Shown: positions 1 through 8,733, numbered from the stretch's first letter. The stretch is 64,000 nucleotides of DNA from Microbacterium halotolerans (GCF_003569805.1 NZ_KZ984051.1:1811953-1875952); one strand, 5' to 3'. Notes: generated by a model not told the origin, from the sequence alone. Translations and numbers: made by a program.

Positions 1-973
1 CCTCGAGCTGGATGACCATCTGCCCGACCGTGTGCCGCTGCACTTCGGTCATGTCGGCGTGCAGGATGTTCACGCCGACGCCGATCTCCGCGATCAGCGT
101 CGAGATGATCGGGGCGGTGACCTGATCGTCGAGCAGGAGCAGCTGCAGCAGGTTGTGCTGATCGAGGCGGTCGCTCACACGCTCCGGCAGCTCGTTCGGG
201 ATCACTGTGCCGACGAAGGCTCGGGAGACCGCGTGACGGGGGTGCACGAACACGTCGAGAACGCTGCCGCGCTCGACGACGCGGCCGGCCGACATCACAG
301 CGACCTCCTCGCAGAGGTCCTTGATGACGTCCATCTCGTGCGTGACGACGACGATGGTCGTTCCGAAGTCGGCATTGATGCGTCGGAGCAGGTCGATGAT
401 CTGCGTCGTCGTGGTCGGGTCGAGGGCGCTGGTCGCCTCGTCGCACAGCAGCACGCGGGGGCGCCGGATGATCGCCCGTGCGATGCCGACGCGCTGCTTC
501 TGCCCGCCGGAGAGGTCGGCGGGGTGCGCTCCGGCCTTGTCCGCGAGGCCGACGAACTCGAGCACCTCATCGGCGCGTCGGACCGCCTCGGCGCGCTTCA
601 CTCCGTCGAGTCGCAGCGGCATCGCGACGTTGTCGCGCACCGTGATGGTCTGCAGCAGCTCGAACTGCTGGAAGATCATGCCGGTCTGTTTCTGTGCCTG
701 GCGGAGCGTGCCGCCGGCCAACGATGCGATGTCGACGCCGTCGACGGTGACGGTGCCCGAGGTGGGTGCCTCGAGGCCGTTGATCATCCGGATCAGCGTG
801 CTCTTTCCCGCACCGCTGTGGCCGATCACGCCGAAGATGCTGCCGCGGGCGATCTCGAGCGAGACGTCGTCAACGGCAGCCGCCGCGGCTTCGCCCGTGC
901 CGAACACGCGAGAGGCCGCGGCGAACTCGACGATGGCCTCCGTGGGCTCGTCGTCGCGGGGGAACAGCGTCAT
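1..973 (-). CDS. metN: Methionine ABC transporter ATP-binding protein MetN (partial, runs off left edge)
   Basis: This is the ATPase of a D/L-methionine importer, working at the inner face of the membrane. The translation has a Walker A (GHSGAGKST), a signature LSGGQ followed by KQR, a Walker B (VLLCDEATSALD) and the switch histidine in VVTHEMD. After about residue 245 it continues into a C-terminal NIL-type domain, the methionine-sensing regulatory domain of the MetN family. About 324 residues are visible and the C-terminus lies beyond base 1. The ATG at 971-973 overlaps the metQ TGA as ATGA, so the two are translationally coupled. The permease metI presumably follows outside the window. The family call is firm; methionine as substrate is inferred from the NIL domain and MetQ partner. 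Confidence 0.93.
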   Translation of the reverse strand, partial: MTLFPRDDEPTEAIVEFAAASRVFGTGEAAAAAVDDVSLEIARGSIFGVIGHSGAGKSTLIRMINGLEAPTSGTVTVDGVDIASLAGGTLRQAQKQTGMIFQQFELLQTITVRDNVAMPLRLDGVKRAEAVRRADEVLEFVGLADKAGAHPADLSGGQKQRVGIARAIIRRPRVLLCDEATSALDPTTTTQIIDLLRRINADFGTTIVVVTHEMDVIKDLCEEVAVMSAGRVVERGSVLDVFVHPRHAVSRAFVGTVIPNELPERVSDRLDQHNLLQLLLLDDQVTAPIISTLIAEIGVGVNILHADMTEVQRHTVGQMVIQLE

Positions 974-1821
974 TCCGCGGCTGCCTGTAGTTCGGCCGGA
1001 ATGGTGTAGCCGTCGTACTGCGGGTCGCCGGCGATGTACTCGGCGAACTCGGGTGAAGTGAACGCGTCCTTCAGCGCCTGAGCCCATGGGGTGTCGAGGT
1101 TCTTCTCGTCGACCGAGACGCCGACCGTGAACTCCTCGCCGAGATCTTCGAGCGCGAGGGCGTCGGTCAGGTCGAGTCCGCCCGAGATGATGAAGTTGCC
1201 CTGGATCGCCGAGAAGTCGACGTCGGAGAGCGAGGAGACCTGCTGCGCGTTCTCCATCGGCACGAGTTCGATGCCCGCAACGTTCTTCGTGATGTCTGCG
1301 GGCGACGCAGTGGCCGCGTCGATCGAGTCGCTGAGTTCGACCCAGCCGACCTTCTCCAGAACGTTGAGCGCCCGGTACATGTTCGCCGGCTCGCTCGGCA
1401 CGGCGACGGTGGACCCTTCGGCGGCGTCGTCGAGTGACGAGGCGGCACCGCCGAACAGTCCCATCGGCGCTGTCGGCACGAGCACGAGGATGCGGTTGCT
1501 CAGCCCCTCCTGCTCATTGATCGAACTCTGGTAGATCTCGTGCTGCATGATGATGGCGTCGACTTCGCCTTGGCCCAGCGCGGCGTTCGTCGTGATGCCG
1601 TCGGTGAAATCCATCGACTCGGTGGTGAAGCCGTCGTCCTCGAGCAGCGGCACGATGCCGCCCTCGAAGTACTCGCGATACGGCCCGGGGTTGAAGCCCA
1701 CGCTGATGTTCGTCTTGTCGTCGCTCGGAGCGTTGTCGTCGCTCGACGCACCGCACGCCGTCGCGCTGAGAGCGATGCCGACGATGGCGGCTGTGGCAAG
1801 GATTCGGGCGGGGATGCGCAT
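970..1821 (-). CDS. metQ: MetQ/NlpA-family methionine-binding lipoprotein
   Basis: This is the extracytoplasmic substrate-binding protein of the methionine importer, tethered to the membrane by lipid. The 283-aa protein starts with a basic n-region and hydrophobic segment ending in a lipobox (ATAC, Cys23), then a low-complexity Ser/Asp linker before the binding fold. The mature part has the MetQ landmarks VGFNPGPYREYF near its start and VAVPSEPANMYRAL in the middle. It is first in the operon: a promoter-like pair lies upstream, AGGAGT sits 4 nt before the ATG, and metN overlaps its stop. A related lipoprotein for another amino acid cannot be excluded, but pairing with a NIL-domain ATPase supports methionine. 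Confidence 0.92.
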   Translation of the reverse strand: MRIPARILATAAIVGIALSATACGASSDDNAPSDDKTNISVGFNPGPYREYFEGGIVPLLEDDGFTTESMDFTDGITTNAALGQGEVDAIIMQHEIYQSSINEQEGLSNRILVLVPTAPMGLFGGAASSLDDAAEGSTVAVPSEPANMYRALNVLEKVGWVELSDSIDAATASPADITKNVAGIELVPMENAQQVSSLSDVDFSAIQGNFIISGGLDLTDALALEDLGEEFTVGVSVDEKNLDTPWAQALKDAFTSPEFAEYIAGDPQYDGYTIPAELQAAAE

Positions 1822-1850
1822 GAGGACTCCTGAAGGTCTGGAACCCTCCG

Positions 1851-1879
1851 AAGATAACTATGGGGATAGTGCCTGTCGA
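1851..1879 (-). promoter_or_regulatory. Candidate sigma-70-type promoter of metQ
   Basis: On the minus strand TCGACA (1874-1879) and TATCTT (1851-1856) are separated by 17 bp, about 30 bp upstream of the metQ start. I see no S-box/SAM riboswitch fold in the 99-bp gap between metQ and the next gene. Based on spacing and hexamer match only. Confidence 0.4.
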
Positions 1880-1920
1880 ATTCGTGTTACGCCCTGAGTC
1901 GCACCCGGGCCGCTGACCTG

Positions 1921-3174
1921 CTATCCATCGCGTGGTGCGCGCGGATGCTCGTGGCGTGCGGGGCGGCCGAGCACCGAGGCCAGCTCGTCGGTCGCGTCGC
2001 CCCACGTCGACACGGACACCGTCTCCAGCCCCTGCCAGTCGGCGGCCAGGCGGAGCTCGTCGGCGATGCGCTCGGCGTCCCCCGGCCGAGCGCTCGGCTC
2101 CCACCATGCCGACTGCACGAGCAGGCGCGAGGACGAGCGATCGGCCTTGAGATCGATGCGCGCCGCGATGCGGTCGTCGACGAGCGCGGGCAGCGAGTAG
2201 TACCCGTAGCGCCGCTGCGCCGCGGGCACGTAGATCTCGATCCGGTAATCGAGGCCGAAGGTGCGCAGAGCGCGGCTGCGGAACCAGACCACGGGATCGA
2301 AGGGAGTCAGCAGGGCGGTGCGCTCGATGCGCCTCGGCACGACGGCATCGCGGTGCAGCCAGGCGGGCTGCGCGCGCCCCGAACGCTCCCATTCCGGCAC
2401 GCGCACCGGTGTCAGCTCGCCTGACGCGACGAGGTCGTCGATCGCTGGCGCCACCTCTCGTGCGCGCAGCCGGTAGTAGTCGGCGAGATCTGCGGCAGTG
2501 GCGACGCCGTACGCCTGTGCCGCCCGCCGCGTCAGCTCTCGGATAGCATCGCGCGGCGACACCTCCCGATGCAGATGCTCGGGCGGCACGACGTGCTCGG
2601 CGAGTGCGTATCGGCGTTCGAAACCGCGCCTTCCGGCGATCGCCACCTCGCCGGTGAGCCACATCACCTCGAGACCGCGCTTGACGTCGTCCCAGCCCCA
2701 CCACGGACCCCGGCGCCCGCGCTCCGATTCGGGGTCGATCTCGGCCGGGCGCAGCGGACCTCGTGCCGCCAGTTCGTCGCGGAGGCGATCGAGCACAGCG
2801 GCGTGCGCGTGTGCCCATCCTCCCGGCGATGCGAAGCGCTGGCGGAAGTGCTCCATCCGGAACTGCCACACCGGCCAGTCCTCGACAGGCACGAACGCCG
2901 CCTCGTGCGCCCGATATTCGATGTAGCGACCGCCGGAGGACAGCACGAGCCGGTCGAGTCGATCGCGGTCGTACGGGCCGAACCTCGAGAAGTGCGGCAT
3001 GTAGTGCGTGCGGGAGAACACGTTCACGGAATCGATCTGCAGCGCGCCCATGCGCTCGAGGCCCGCGTGCAGTCGTCGCACCCCGACGCTCGTCGGCCGT
3101 GCGCCGGAGAATCCCTGCGCTCCGAGCGCGATCCGTCGTGCCTGAACCGCGCTGAGCGTCTGTATCGTCACCAT
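1921..3174 (-). CDS. Winged-helix DNA glycosylase, YcaQ/AlkZ-like (HTH_42 family)
   Basis: The 417-aa protein matches the YcaQ/AlkZ-like DNA glycosylases that unhook alkylated bases and interstrand crosslinks using tandem winged helices. The N-terminus carries RMGALQIDSVNVF, placing the catalytic Q-x-D motif at Gln46-Ile-Asp48. This is the QxD form of E. coli YcaQ rather than the QxQ form of Streptomyces AlkZ. Further landmarks are RTHYMPHFSRFG and YIEYRAHEAAFVP in the N-terminal third, and the C-terminal beta-rich region DYRIEIYVPAAQRRYGYYSLPALV. Length is normal for the family. The start is an ATG a few bases after GGGAGC. It stands alone, divergent from the permease gene at 3262. Biochemical substrate is inferred from family. 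Confidence 0.85.
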   Translation of the reverse strand: MVTIQTLSAVQARRIALGAQGFSGARPTSVGVRRLHAGLERMGALQIDSVNVFSRTHYMPHFSRFGPYDRDRLDRLVLSSGGRYIEYRAHEAAFVPVEDWPVWQFRMEHFRQRFASPGGWAHAHAAVLDRLRDELAARGPLRPAEIDPESERGRRGPWWGWDDVKRGLEVMWLTGEVAIAGRRGFERRYALAEHVVPPEHLHREVSPRDAIRELTRRAAQAYGVATAADLADYYRLRAREVAPAIDDLVASGELTPVRVPEWERSGRAQPAWLHRDAVVPRRIERTALLTPFDPVVWFRSRALRTFGLDYRIEIYVPAAQRRYGYYSLPALVDDRIAARIDLKADRSSSRLLVQSAWWEPSARPGDAERIADELRLAADWQGLETVSVSTWGDATDELASVLGRPARHEHPRAPRDG

Positions 3175-3261
3175 GCTCCCAAGCTACTCACAGCCTCCGA
3201 CATCAGTGGTCCGCCCCGACCATCACAGCAGGTGCATATGCGCGGGCCTAGACTGTCTGAG

Positions 3262-4479
3262 ATGAGCGACAAGACCTCCAGACGCGGATTCTGGGATCTG
3301 CTCCGGGCGCGAGACGAGCCATCCTCTCCGATCGGAGCGCGGCGCGAAAGTGACGACGTCCCCGCGGGGCTGCGCATCGGAGCCGCGTATTCGTGGCGCC
3401 TGCTGCTCATCATCGCGCTGATCGGCGTCGGTGTCGCCGCGGTCGTGATGTTCAAGCAGCTCGTGATTCCGCTGCTCGTCGCGATCCTGCTCACGGCGCT
3501 CGTCTGGCCCGTGTACGAGCCGCTGCGCCGCTTCGTACGCGCGCGCATCCTCGCGATCACCATCACCGTGGTGGGGCTGATCGGGATCGTGACCGGCCTG
3601 CTCACCATGGTGGTCTGGCAGATCACCGAGGAGGCGGGAGAGGTCCGCGACGAGGCGACCAAGATGATCGACGAAGCCCATGAGTGGCTTCTCACCACCG
3701 GTATCGTCACCGACGCCCAGATCAGTGAGTTCTTCGGTCAGGCCGGTGACTTCATCCGGGATCAGGCCGACTTCCTGCTCAGCGGAGCGCTCACCGTCGG
3801 AAGCACTCTCGGCAGCGTGGGCGCGGGCATCCTCATCGCCCTCTTCGTGCTGATCTGCCTGCTCGCCGACGGCGAGCCGATCTGGAAGTGGACGCTCAAG
3901 CTCTTCCCTCGTGTCTCCCGCGACGCCGTCGACGCGGCGGCGCGCAACGGCTGGCGCACACTGATCAACTACGCCCGCACACAGGTGATCGTCGCGACGA
4001 TCGACGCCATCGGCATCGGGCTCGGCGCGTTCCTCCTCGGGGTCCCGCTCGCCATCCCGATCTCCGTGCTCGTCTTCCTCGGTGCGTTCGTGCCGTTCAT
4101 CGGTGCGATCGTCACGGGGGCCATCGCGGTGCTGTTGGCGCTGTTCACCGGCGGCGTCTGGCTCGGCGTCGCGATGCTCGCCGTCGTGCTCGTCGTGCAG
4201 CAGATCGAGAGCCACATTCTGCAGCCGCTGCTGATGGGATCGGCGGTGAAGGTGCACCCGATCGCCGTCGTGCTCGTCGTCGCCGGCGGAGCGATGATCG
4301 GTGGGATCGCCGGCGCGCTGTTCGCCGTGCCGGTCGCGGCGTTCGTCAACGTCGTCGCCGTCACGATCGCAAGCGGCTCGTGGCGCACGGGGCATCAGCC
4401 GGACGGCTCGCTGCTGTGGAGCACGGTGCCCAAGAAACTTCTGAACGACAGAGAACACGAAGAAGGGAACAAGGCATGA
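3262..4479 (+). CDS. AI-2E family transporter (PerM/YdiK-like permease)
   Basis: This 405-aa integral membrane protein has a short charged cytoplasmic N-terminus, then about eight hydrophobic segments, including paired helices near its start (WRLLLIIALIGVGVAAVVMF) and a cluster of glycine-rich helices in the second half. The LGAFVPFIGA and HILQPLLMGSAVKVHP stretches are typical of the AI-2E/PerM family. The family includes proposed exporters of autoinducer-2, Na+/H+ antiporters and proteins of unknown substrate, so the cargo is unknown here. The ATG at 3262 was chosen because the open frame upstream overlaps the divergent glycosylase gene. Its TGA overlaps the ilvA start as ATGA, so the two genes are probably co-translated. 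Confidence 0.85.
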   Translation: MSDKTSRRGFWDLLRARDEPSSPIGARRESDDVPAGLRIGAAYSWRLLLIIALIGVGVAAVVMFKQLVIPLLVAILLTALVWPVYEPLRRFVRARILAITITVVGLIGIVTGLLTMVVWQITEEAGEVRDEATKMIDEAHEWLLTTGIVTDAQISEFFGQAGDFIRDQADFLLSGALTVGSTLGSVGAGILIALFVLICLLADGEPIWKWTLKLFPRVSRDAVDAAARNGWRTLINYARTQVIVATIDAIGIGLGAFLLGVPLAIPISVLVFLGAFVPFIGAIVTGAIAVLLALFTGGVWLGVAMLAVVLVVQQIESHILQPLLMGSAVKVHPIAVVLVVAGGAMIGGIAGALFAVPVAAFVNVVAVTIASGSWRTGHQPDGSLLWSTVPKKLLNDREHEEGNKA

Positions 4480-5735
4480 CCACGGTCGAACCCGAGCACC
4501 AGGCGGTCGCACGAATTCCCTCGCTGACCGAGATCGAGGACGCCGCGCGCAGCCTCGCCGGCGTCATCGAACACACACCGACGCAGAACTCCCAGCACCT
4601 CTCCGAGGTGATGGGTGTGCCCGTCAGCCTCAAGCTGGAGAACCTGCAGCGCACCGGTTCGTTCAAGGTCAGGGGAGCGACGTATCGTCTCTCCCACCTC
4701 ACCGCGGAGGAGCGGGCCAGGGGAGTGGTCGCGGCCTCGGCCGGCAACCACGCCCAGGGTGTCGCGCTCGCCGCGCGGGAGCTGGGGATCTCCGCGACGA
4801 TCTACATGCCGCTCGGCGTTCCCGTGCCGAAGCTGCTCGCGACCCGCGGCTACGGCGCCGAGGTTGTGCTCCAGGGCGAGACCGTGGCGGAACCGCTGCG
4901 CCTCGCCGCCGAGCATGCGGAGCGCACCGGCGCCGTGCTGATCCACCCGTTCGACCATCGCGACGTCGTGATCGGTCAGGCCACGCTCGGCCTCGAGGTG
5001 ATGGACGACGTTCCGGATGTCGAGACGATCGTCGTCGGCATCGGCGGCGGCGGGCTCATCGCCGGTGTCGCCGCAGCCGCCAAGGCGCGTGCGAAGGCTG
5101 AGGGGCGCGAGGTGCGGGTCATCGGCGTACAGGCGGAGAATGCCGCGCCCGTGCCGCTCTCGCTCGAGGCGGGGCATCCGGTCGAGATCACTACGAAGCC
5201 GACGATCGCCGATGGGATCCTCGTCGCCCGGCCGGGCGAGATCCCGTTCGAGACGATCCGTGAGTACGTCGACGAGGTCGTCACCGTCTCCGACGACGAC
5301 ATCGCGCGCGCCGTGCTGGCGCTCCTGGAGCGCGCCAAGGTCGTCGTCGAGCCCGCAGGAGCGGTCGGCGTCGCCGCGATGATGGCCGGAAAGGTGCGTT
5401 CGCACGGACCGATCGCCGCGATCCTCTCGGGCGGGAACATCGACCCGCTTCTGCTGCAGCGCATCATGTCTCACGGACTGGCGGCCTCCGGCCGGTACAT
5501 GACGATTCGGATCCCGCTGCCCGATAGACCTGGCCAGCTCGTCATGGTCTCGCAGGTGATCGCCGGCGCAGGGGGGAACGTCATCGAGGTGCTGCACACC
5601 CGCCACGGCCAGGGGCTGCAGGTCAGCGAGGTGAATCTGCAGATCTCGGTGGAGCTGCGCGGTTCGGAGCACCGAGAACTCGTACTGCAGGCGCTCAGGG
5701 ACGCAGGCTTCACCCCCGAAGTCCTCCCAGACTGA
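4476..5735 (+). CDS. ilvA: Threonine ammonia-lyase (threonine dehydratase)
   Basis: This PLP enzyme deaminates L-threonine to 2-oxobutanoate, feeding isoleucine synthesis. The 419-aa protein has the PLP-lysine motif GSFKVRGA (Lys64), the Asn-containing ASAGNHAQG loop, and the glycine-rich phosphate-binding GIGGGGLIAG. After about residue 335 comes an ACT-like regulatory domain (YMTIRIPLPDRPGQLVMVS). The length fits the short, single-ACT form of the family. The start ATG overlaps the stop of the upstream permease gene; the in-frame extension further upstream belongs to that gene's shadow. The isoleucine versus catabolic role cannot be settled from sequence. Confidence 0.93.
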   Translation: MTTVEPEHQAVARIPSLTEIEDAARSLAGVIEHTPTQNSQHLSEVMGVPVSLKLENLQRTGSFKVRGATYRLSHLTAEERARGVVAASAGNHAQGVALAARELGISATIYMPLGVPVPKLLATRGYGAEVVLQGETVAEPLRLAAEHAERTGAVLIHPFDHRDVVIGQATLGLEVMDDVPDVETIVVGIGGGGLIAGVAAAAKARAKAEGREVRVIGVQAENAAPVPLSLEAGHPVEITTKPTIADGILVARPGEIPFETIREYVDEVVTVSDDDIARAVLALLERAKVVVEPAGAVGVAAMMAGKVRSHGPIAAILSGGNIDPLLLQRIMSHGLAASGRYMTIRIPLPDRPGQLVMVSQVIAGAGGNVIEVLHTRHGQGLQVSEVNLQISVELRGSEHRELVLQALRDAGFTPEVLPD

Positions 5736-5835
5736 GCCGGGCTCAGGCACTGCGCTGGCCGCGTTGTCGTCGGTCAGGGCACTCTCGGTGCCCATTCTCT
5801 CCTCCGCCTTGCCATCACAGCACCTGAGCCCGGCT
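5735..5835. repeat. 13-bp perfect inverted repeat flanking 75 bp
   Basis: AGCCGGGCTCAGG (5735-5747) and CCTGAGCCCGGCT (5823-5835) are exact reverse complements just after the ilvA stop. They could form a long stem-loop in the ilvA transcript ahead of the compact hairpin at 5855-5895. No gene is convincing in the enclosed 75 bp. Confidence 0.6.
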
Positions 5836-5854
5836 CCGCGGTGGTCGGGCACAC

Positions 5855-5895
5855 GCGAAGGGGCCGTTCCGGATCATCCGGAGCGGCCCCTTCGC
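5855..5895. terminator. Bidirectional hairpin between ilvA and sulP
   Basis: GCGAAGGGGCCG (5855-5866) pairs with CGGCCCCTTCGC (5884-5895), with an inner CCGGAT/ATCCGG extension giving a long GC stem. It lies between two convergent genes and most likely ends both transcripts. Confidence 0.8.
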
Positions 5896-5912
5896 GGAAC
5901 CCAGCGACTGGG

Positions 5913-7463
5913 TCAGTGGCCGGCGCCCAGGCCGCCGGAGAGGCGACGATGCAGGTCGCCCGTGGCGTCCTCGATCCCCTCGATGACGACGTACTTGTCG
6001 TGGTGCTCGTACTTGGTGGTGATGGCGTCGAGCGCGGCCACGGTCGATGCGTCCCAGACGTGCGACTGCGACATGTCGATCACGACACGATCCGGGTCGT
6101 CCGCGTACTCGAACTGTGTTGTGAGGTCGTTGCTGGAGGCGAAGAACAGCTCTCCGACGACCGTGTAGCGCGCAGTCGGAACGCTCGCCTCCTCGTCGAT
6201 CTCGCGGGTGACGGTGACGAAGTGCGCGACGCGCCGCGCGAACAGCACCATCGCGGTGAGCGTGCCGAGCACGACGCCGATCGCGAGGTTGTCGGTCCAG
6301 ACGGTCGCGACGACGGTGATGAGCATGACCGCGGTCTCGCTCTTCGGCATCGTCTTCAATGTCTTGGGGCGGATGCTGTGCCAGTCGAACGTCAGGTACG
6401 ACACGACGATCATGACGGCCACGAGTGCGGCCATCGGGATGATCGCGATGATGTCGCTCAGCGCCACGACCAGGATCAGCAGGAACACGCCGGCGAGGAA
6501 CGTGGAGATCCGGGTGCGGGCACCGGATGCCTTCACGTTGATCATCGTCTGGCCGATCATGGCGCAGCCGCCCATGCCGCCGAAGAGGCCGGACAGTATG
6601 TTCGCGATGCCCTGGCCGACGGCTTCGCGGGGCTTGCGCGAGTGCGTGTCGGTGATGTCGTCGACGAGCTTGGCGGTCATCAGCGACTCGAGCAGACCGA
6701 CCACGGCCAATGCGAGCGCGTACGGCGCGATGATCTGCAGCGTCTCGAACGTGAGCGGCACATCCGGGAAGAGGAGCATCGGGAGGCTTTCGGGAAGATC
6801 GCCCTGGTCGCCCACTGTGGGGACGTTGATGCTGAAGAACACGACGATCCCCGTCACGATGACGATCGCGATGAGCGGTGCCGGGATCACTTTGGTGAGC
6901 CGCGGCATCAGGAAGATGATCGCGAGACCGAGGCCCACCAGCGGGTACACCATCCACGGCACGCCGAGCCACTTCCAGTGATGCGTGTCCAGGCCGAGCT
7001 GCGGCAGCTGCGCCATGAAGATGAGGATGGCGAGCGCGTTCACGAAGCCGACCATGACCGAGCGCGGGATGAAGCGCATGATCTTCGCGACGCCGACTGC
7101 GCCGAGGACGATCTGCAGCAGGCCGCCCAGCAGAACTGTCGCGATCAGATAGTCGAGGCCGTAGTCGCGTGCGACCGGAGCGACGACGAGCGCGATCGCA
7201 CCCGTCGCGGCGGTGATCATGGCGGGGCGGCCGCCGACGAACGCAATGGCGACCGCCATCACGAACGATGAGAAAAGCCCGACGCGTGGATCGACTCCCG
7301 CGATGATCGAGAAGGCGATCGCTTCGGGGATGAGCGCAATCGCCACGACCAGACCGGCGAGCGTCTCCCGGGTCAGGAGACGAGGGCTCTTCAGAGCCTG
7401 CATCACGGTGGGCTCGATGCGATATCGAGAGGCCGGATCCTTTGTGGGCGTGACCGCAGTCAT
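5913..7463 (-). CDS. SulP family anion transporter with STAS domain
   Basis: This is a 516-aa membrane transporter of the SulP/SLC26 family, which carry sulfate, bicarbonate, chloride or related anions. The N-terminal half has the family landmark LAGLVVAIALIPEAIAFSII near residue 40 and a run of hydrophobic helices. The last 100 residues form a soluble STAS domain (YTVVGELFFASSNDLTTQF, then VVIDMSQSHVWD). The ATG at 7463 was chosen for its AAGGAGT 4 nt upstream; an in-frame start at 7535 lacks such a site and runs into the shared intergenic region. It faces a MerR regulator across about 190 bp. The anion is not predictable. Confidence 0.9.
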   Translation of the reverse strand: MTAVTPTKDPASRYRIEPTVMQALKSPRLLTRETLAGLVVAIALIPEAIAFSIIAGVDPRVGLFSSFVMAVAIAFVGGRPAMITAATGAIALVVAPVARDYGLDYLIATVLLGGLLQIVLGAVGVAKIMRFIPRSVMVGFVNALAILIFMAQLPQLGLDTHHWKWLGVPWMVYPLVGLGLAIIFLMPRLTKVIPAPLIAIVIVTGIVVFFSINVPTVGDQGDLPESLPMLLFPDVPLTFETLQIIAPYALALAVVGLLESLMTAKLVDDITDTHSRKPREAVGQGIANILSGLFGGMGGCAMIGQTMINVKASGARTRISTFLAGVFLLILVVALSDIIAIIPMAALVAVMIVVSYLTFDWHSIRPKTLKTMPKSETAVMLITVVATVWTDNLAIGVVLGTLTAMVLFARRVAHFVTVTREIDEEASVPTARYTVVGELFFASSNDLTTQFEYADDPDRVVIDMSQSHVWDASTVAALDAITTKYEHHDKYVVIEGIEDATGDLHRRLSGGLGAGH

Positions 7464-7581
7464 ACGACTCCTTGCAATGGTTGCAGGGGCGAACGGGGAA
7501 TACTCCGAGCGCACCATTGCGCAGATCGTCGACACAGGTCGACGCGGAAGAATATGTAGGAGGGAGGTGTTCGACTGAACG

Positions 7582-7612
7582 TTGTCGAGCCTACCGTAAC
7601 GTAAGGTTAGAG
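7582..7612 (+). promoter_or_regulatory. MerR-type promoter and operator before the merR-like gene
   Basis: TTGTCG (7582-7587) and TTAGAG (7607-7612) are separated by 19 bp, the long spacing typical of MerR-regulated promoters. The spacer contains the imperfect dyad ACCGTAACGTAAGGT (7593-7607). Autoregulation by the adjacent MerR protein is the simplest reading; effect on the divergent sulP is possible. Confidence 0.5.
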
Positions 7613-7652
7613 TTCAAATCTCGCCCCAACCGCCCGACACCGAGGAGCACCG

Positions 7653-8024
7653 ATGACGAATACCGCCGTGATGCATATCGGCGAGCTGGCGGAACGCACA
7701 GGGCTCTCCCTGCGCACCATCCGGCACTACGACGACATCGGGCTCGTCAAACCGTCGGGGCGTTCTGAAGGCGGGTTCCGCGAGTACAGCGCGAGCGATC
7801 TCAGTCGGCTGATGCTCATTCGCCGGATGAAGCCGCTGGGGTACAGCTTGGATCAGATGGCCGAGCTGCTCCGCGTCATCGATGCGCGTGAGTCAGGAGA
7901 CACATCTCCTGAGTCAGAGGAAGCACTCCGGCAGTTCCGGGAGGATGCGCACCAGCGGCGCACCAAGCTCGCGACGCAGCTGACGATGGCCGATGAGTTC
8001 ATCGGAGAGCTCGCCGCCCACTGA
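7653..8024 (+). CDS. MerR family transcriptional regulator
   Basis: A 123-aa regulator with an N-terminal MerR winged helix (MHIGELAERTGLSLRTIRHYDDIGLVKPS, residues about 7-35, broken here by reading context), the second DNA-contact wing FREYSASDL, and a dimerization coiled coil. The C-terminal effector region is short and has no cysteines, so a metal-sensing role is unlikely. GAGGAG lies about 8 nt before the ATG. The gene is divergent from sulP and sits behind a 19-bp-spacer promoter, suggesting local control of itself and perhaps of the transporter. The inducer is unknown. Confidence 0.85.
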   Translation: MTNTAVMHIGELAERTGLSLRTIRHYDDIGLVKPSGRSEGGFREYSASDLSRLMLIRRMKPLGYSLDQMAELLRVIDARESGDTSPESEEALRQFREDAHQRRTKLATQLTMADEFIGELAAH

Positions 8025-8107
8025 GCTCCGCTGCCATCCCGCCCCGACGCCGACGGAGCGTGACGGTCTGATGCGTGCGGATGATCCGGGGCGCCCGCAC
8101 ACGAGAA

Positions 8108-8145
8108 AGCGGTTCCGGATGCTCTCGCGAACATCCGGAACCGCT
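8108..8145. terminator. Hairpin between the merR-like gene and greA
   Basis: AGCGGTTCCGGATG (8108-8121) and CATCCGGAACCGCT (8132-8145) form a perfect 14-bp stem with a 10-nt loop between two convergent genes. The rest of the 228-bp gap holds no gene; a run of ten C residues lies at 8235-8244. Confidence 0.8.
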
Positions 8146-8253
8146 CACCCCCACAGTGCGCGGAACGGTGCGGGCAACGCCAGGCAGAGGGGGAGTCGGG
8201 CCGAGAGCCCGGCGACAACGATGCGCTGTGCGTGCCCCCCCCCCGCGCCGTTG

Positions 8254-8733
8254 TCAGCCCTCGAAGGACTCGACCTTGACGATCTCGACCGGAATCTGCT
8301 TGCCGTTCGGGGCCTCGTACGTGGTGCTCTCACCCTCGGATAGGCCGAGGATCGCGGCGCCCAGCGGGCTCTTCTCGCTGTAGACGTCGAGGTCGGTTCC
8401 ACCGGCGATCTCGCGACTGCCGAGCAGGAAGCGCTCTTCGTCGCCCAGCACCAGCGCGGTCACGACGGTGCCGGACTGCACCGTGCCGTCGAGCTCCGGT
8501 GCCTCGCCGACCACGGCGTCCTTCAGCAGCGACTGCAGTGTGCGAATGCGTGCTTCCTGCTTGCCCTGCTCGTCCTTGGCGGCGTGGTAGCCGCCGTTCT
8601 CGCGCAGATCGCCTTCCTCACGGGCGGCTTCGATGCGCTTGGCGATCTCCTCGCGGCCCTTCGTCGAGAGCTCTTCGAGCTCTGAGGTGAGACGGTCGTA
8701 GGCATCCTGAGTGAGGAAGGTTGAGTCAGACAC
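8254..8733 (-). CDS. greA: Transcription elongation factor GreA
   Basis: GreA rescues backtracked RNA polymerase by stimulating cleavage of the transcript 3' end. The 159-aa protein has the N-terminal coiled-coil finger (LTSELEELSTKGREEIAKRI) with the acidic tip in EEGDLRENGGYHAAKDEQ, and a C-terminal FKBP-like domain containing SPLGAAILG. Length is standard. The start is a GTG with GAAGGGAAA about 8 nt upstream. The next gene upstream on the same strand is a DUF4307 protein, a pairing I recognise from other Actinobacteria, so the two may be transcribed together across an 85-bp gap. Confidence 0.95.
   Translation of the reverse strand: MSDSTFLTQDAYDRLTSELEELSTKGREEIAKRIEAAREEGDLRENGGYHAAKDEQGKQEARIRTLQSLLKDAVVGEAPELDGTVQSGTVVTALVLGDEERFLLGSREIAGGTDLDVYSEKSPLGAAILGLSEGESTTYEAPNGKQIPVEIVKVESFEG

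Noticed and set aside
1822..1920. SAM riboswitch upstream of metQ
   Set aside because: The expected S-box motif and four-way junction are not visible and the gap is only 99 bp; only a promoter-like pair is seen.
4395..5852. Long minus-strand frame across ilvA
   Set aside because: Shadow of ilvA: no recognisable domain, Arg/Asp/His-rich. Its short N-terminal part has a good ribosome-binding site and is mentioned in the ilvA 3' finding only.
8235..8244. Run of ten C after greA as a phase-variable tract
   Set aside because: It lies outside any gene, 10 bp beyond the greA stop, and no promoter is positioned to be affected. It may only be a sequencing-sensitive homopolymer.
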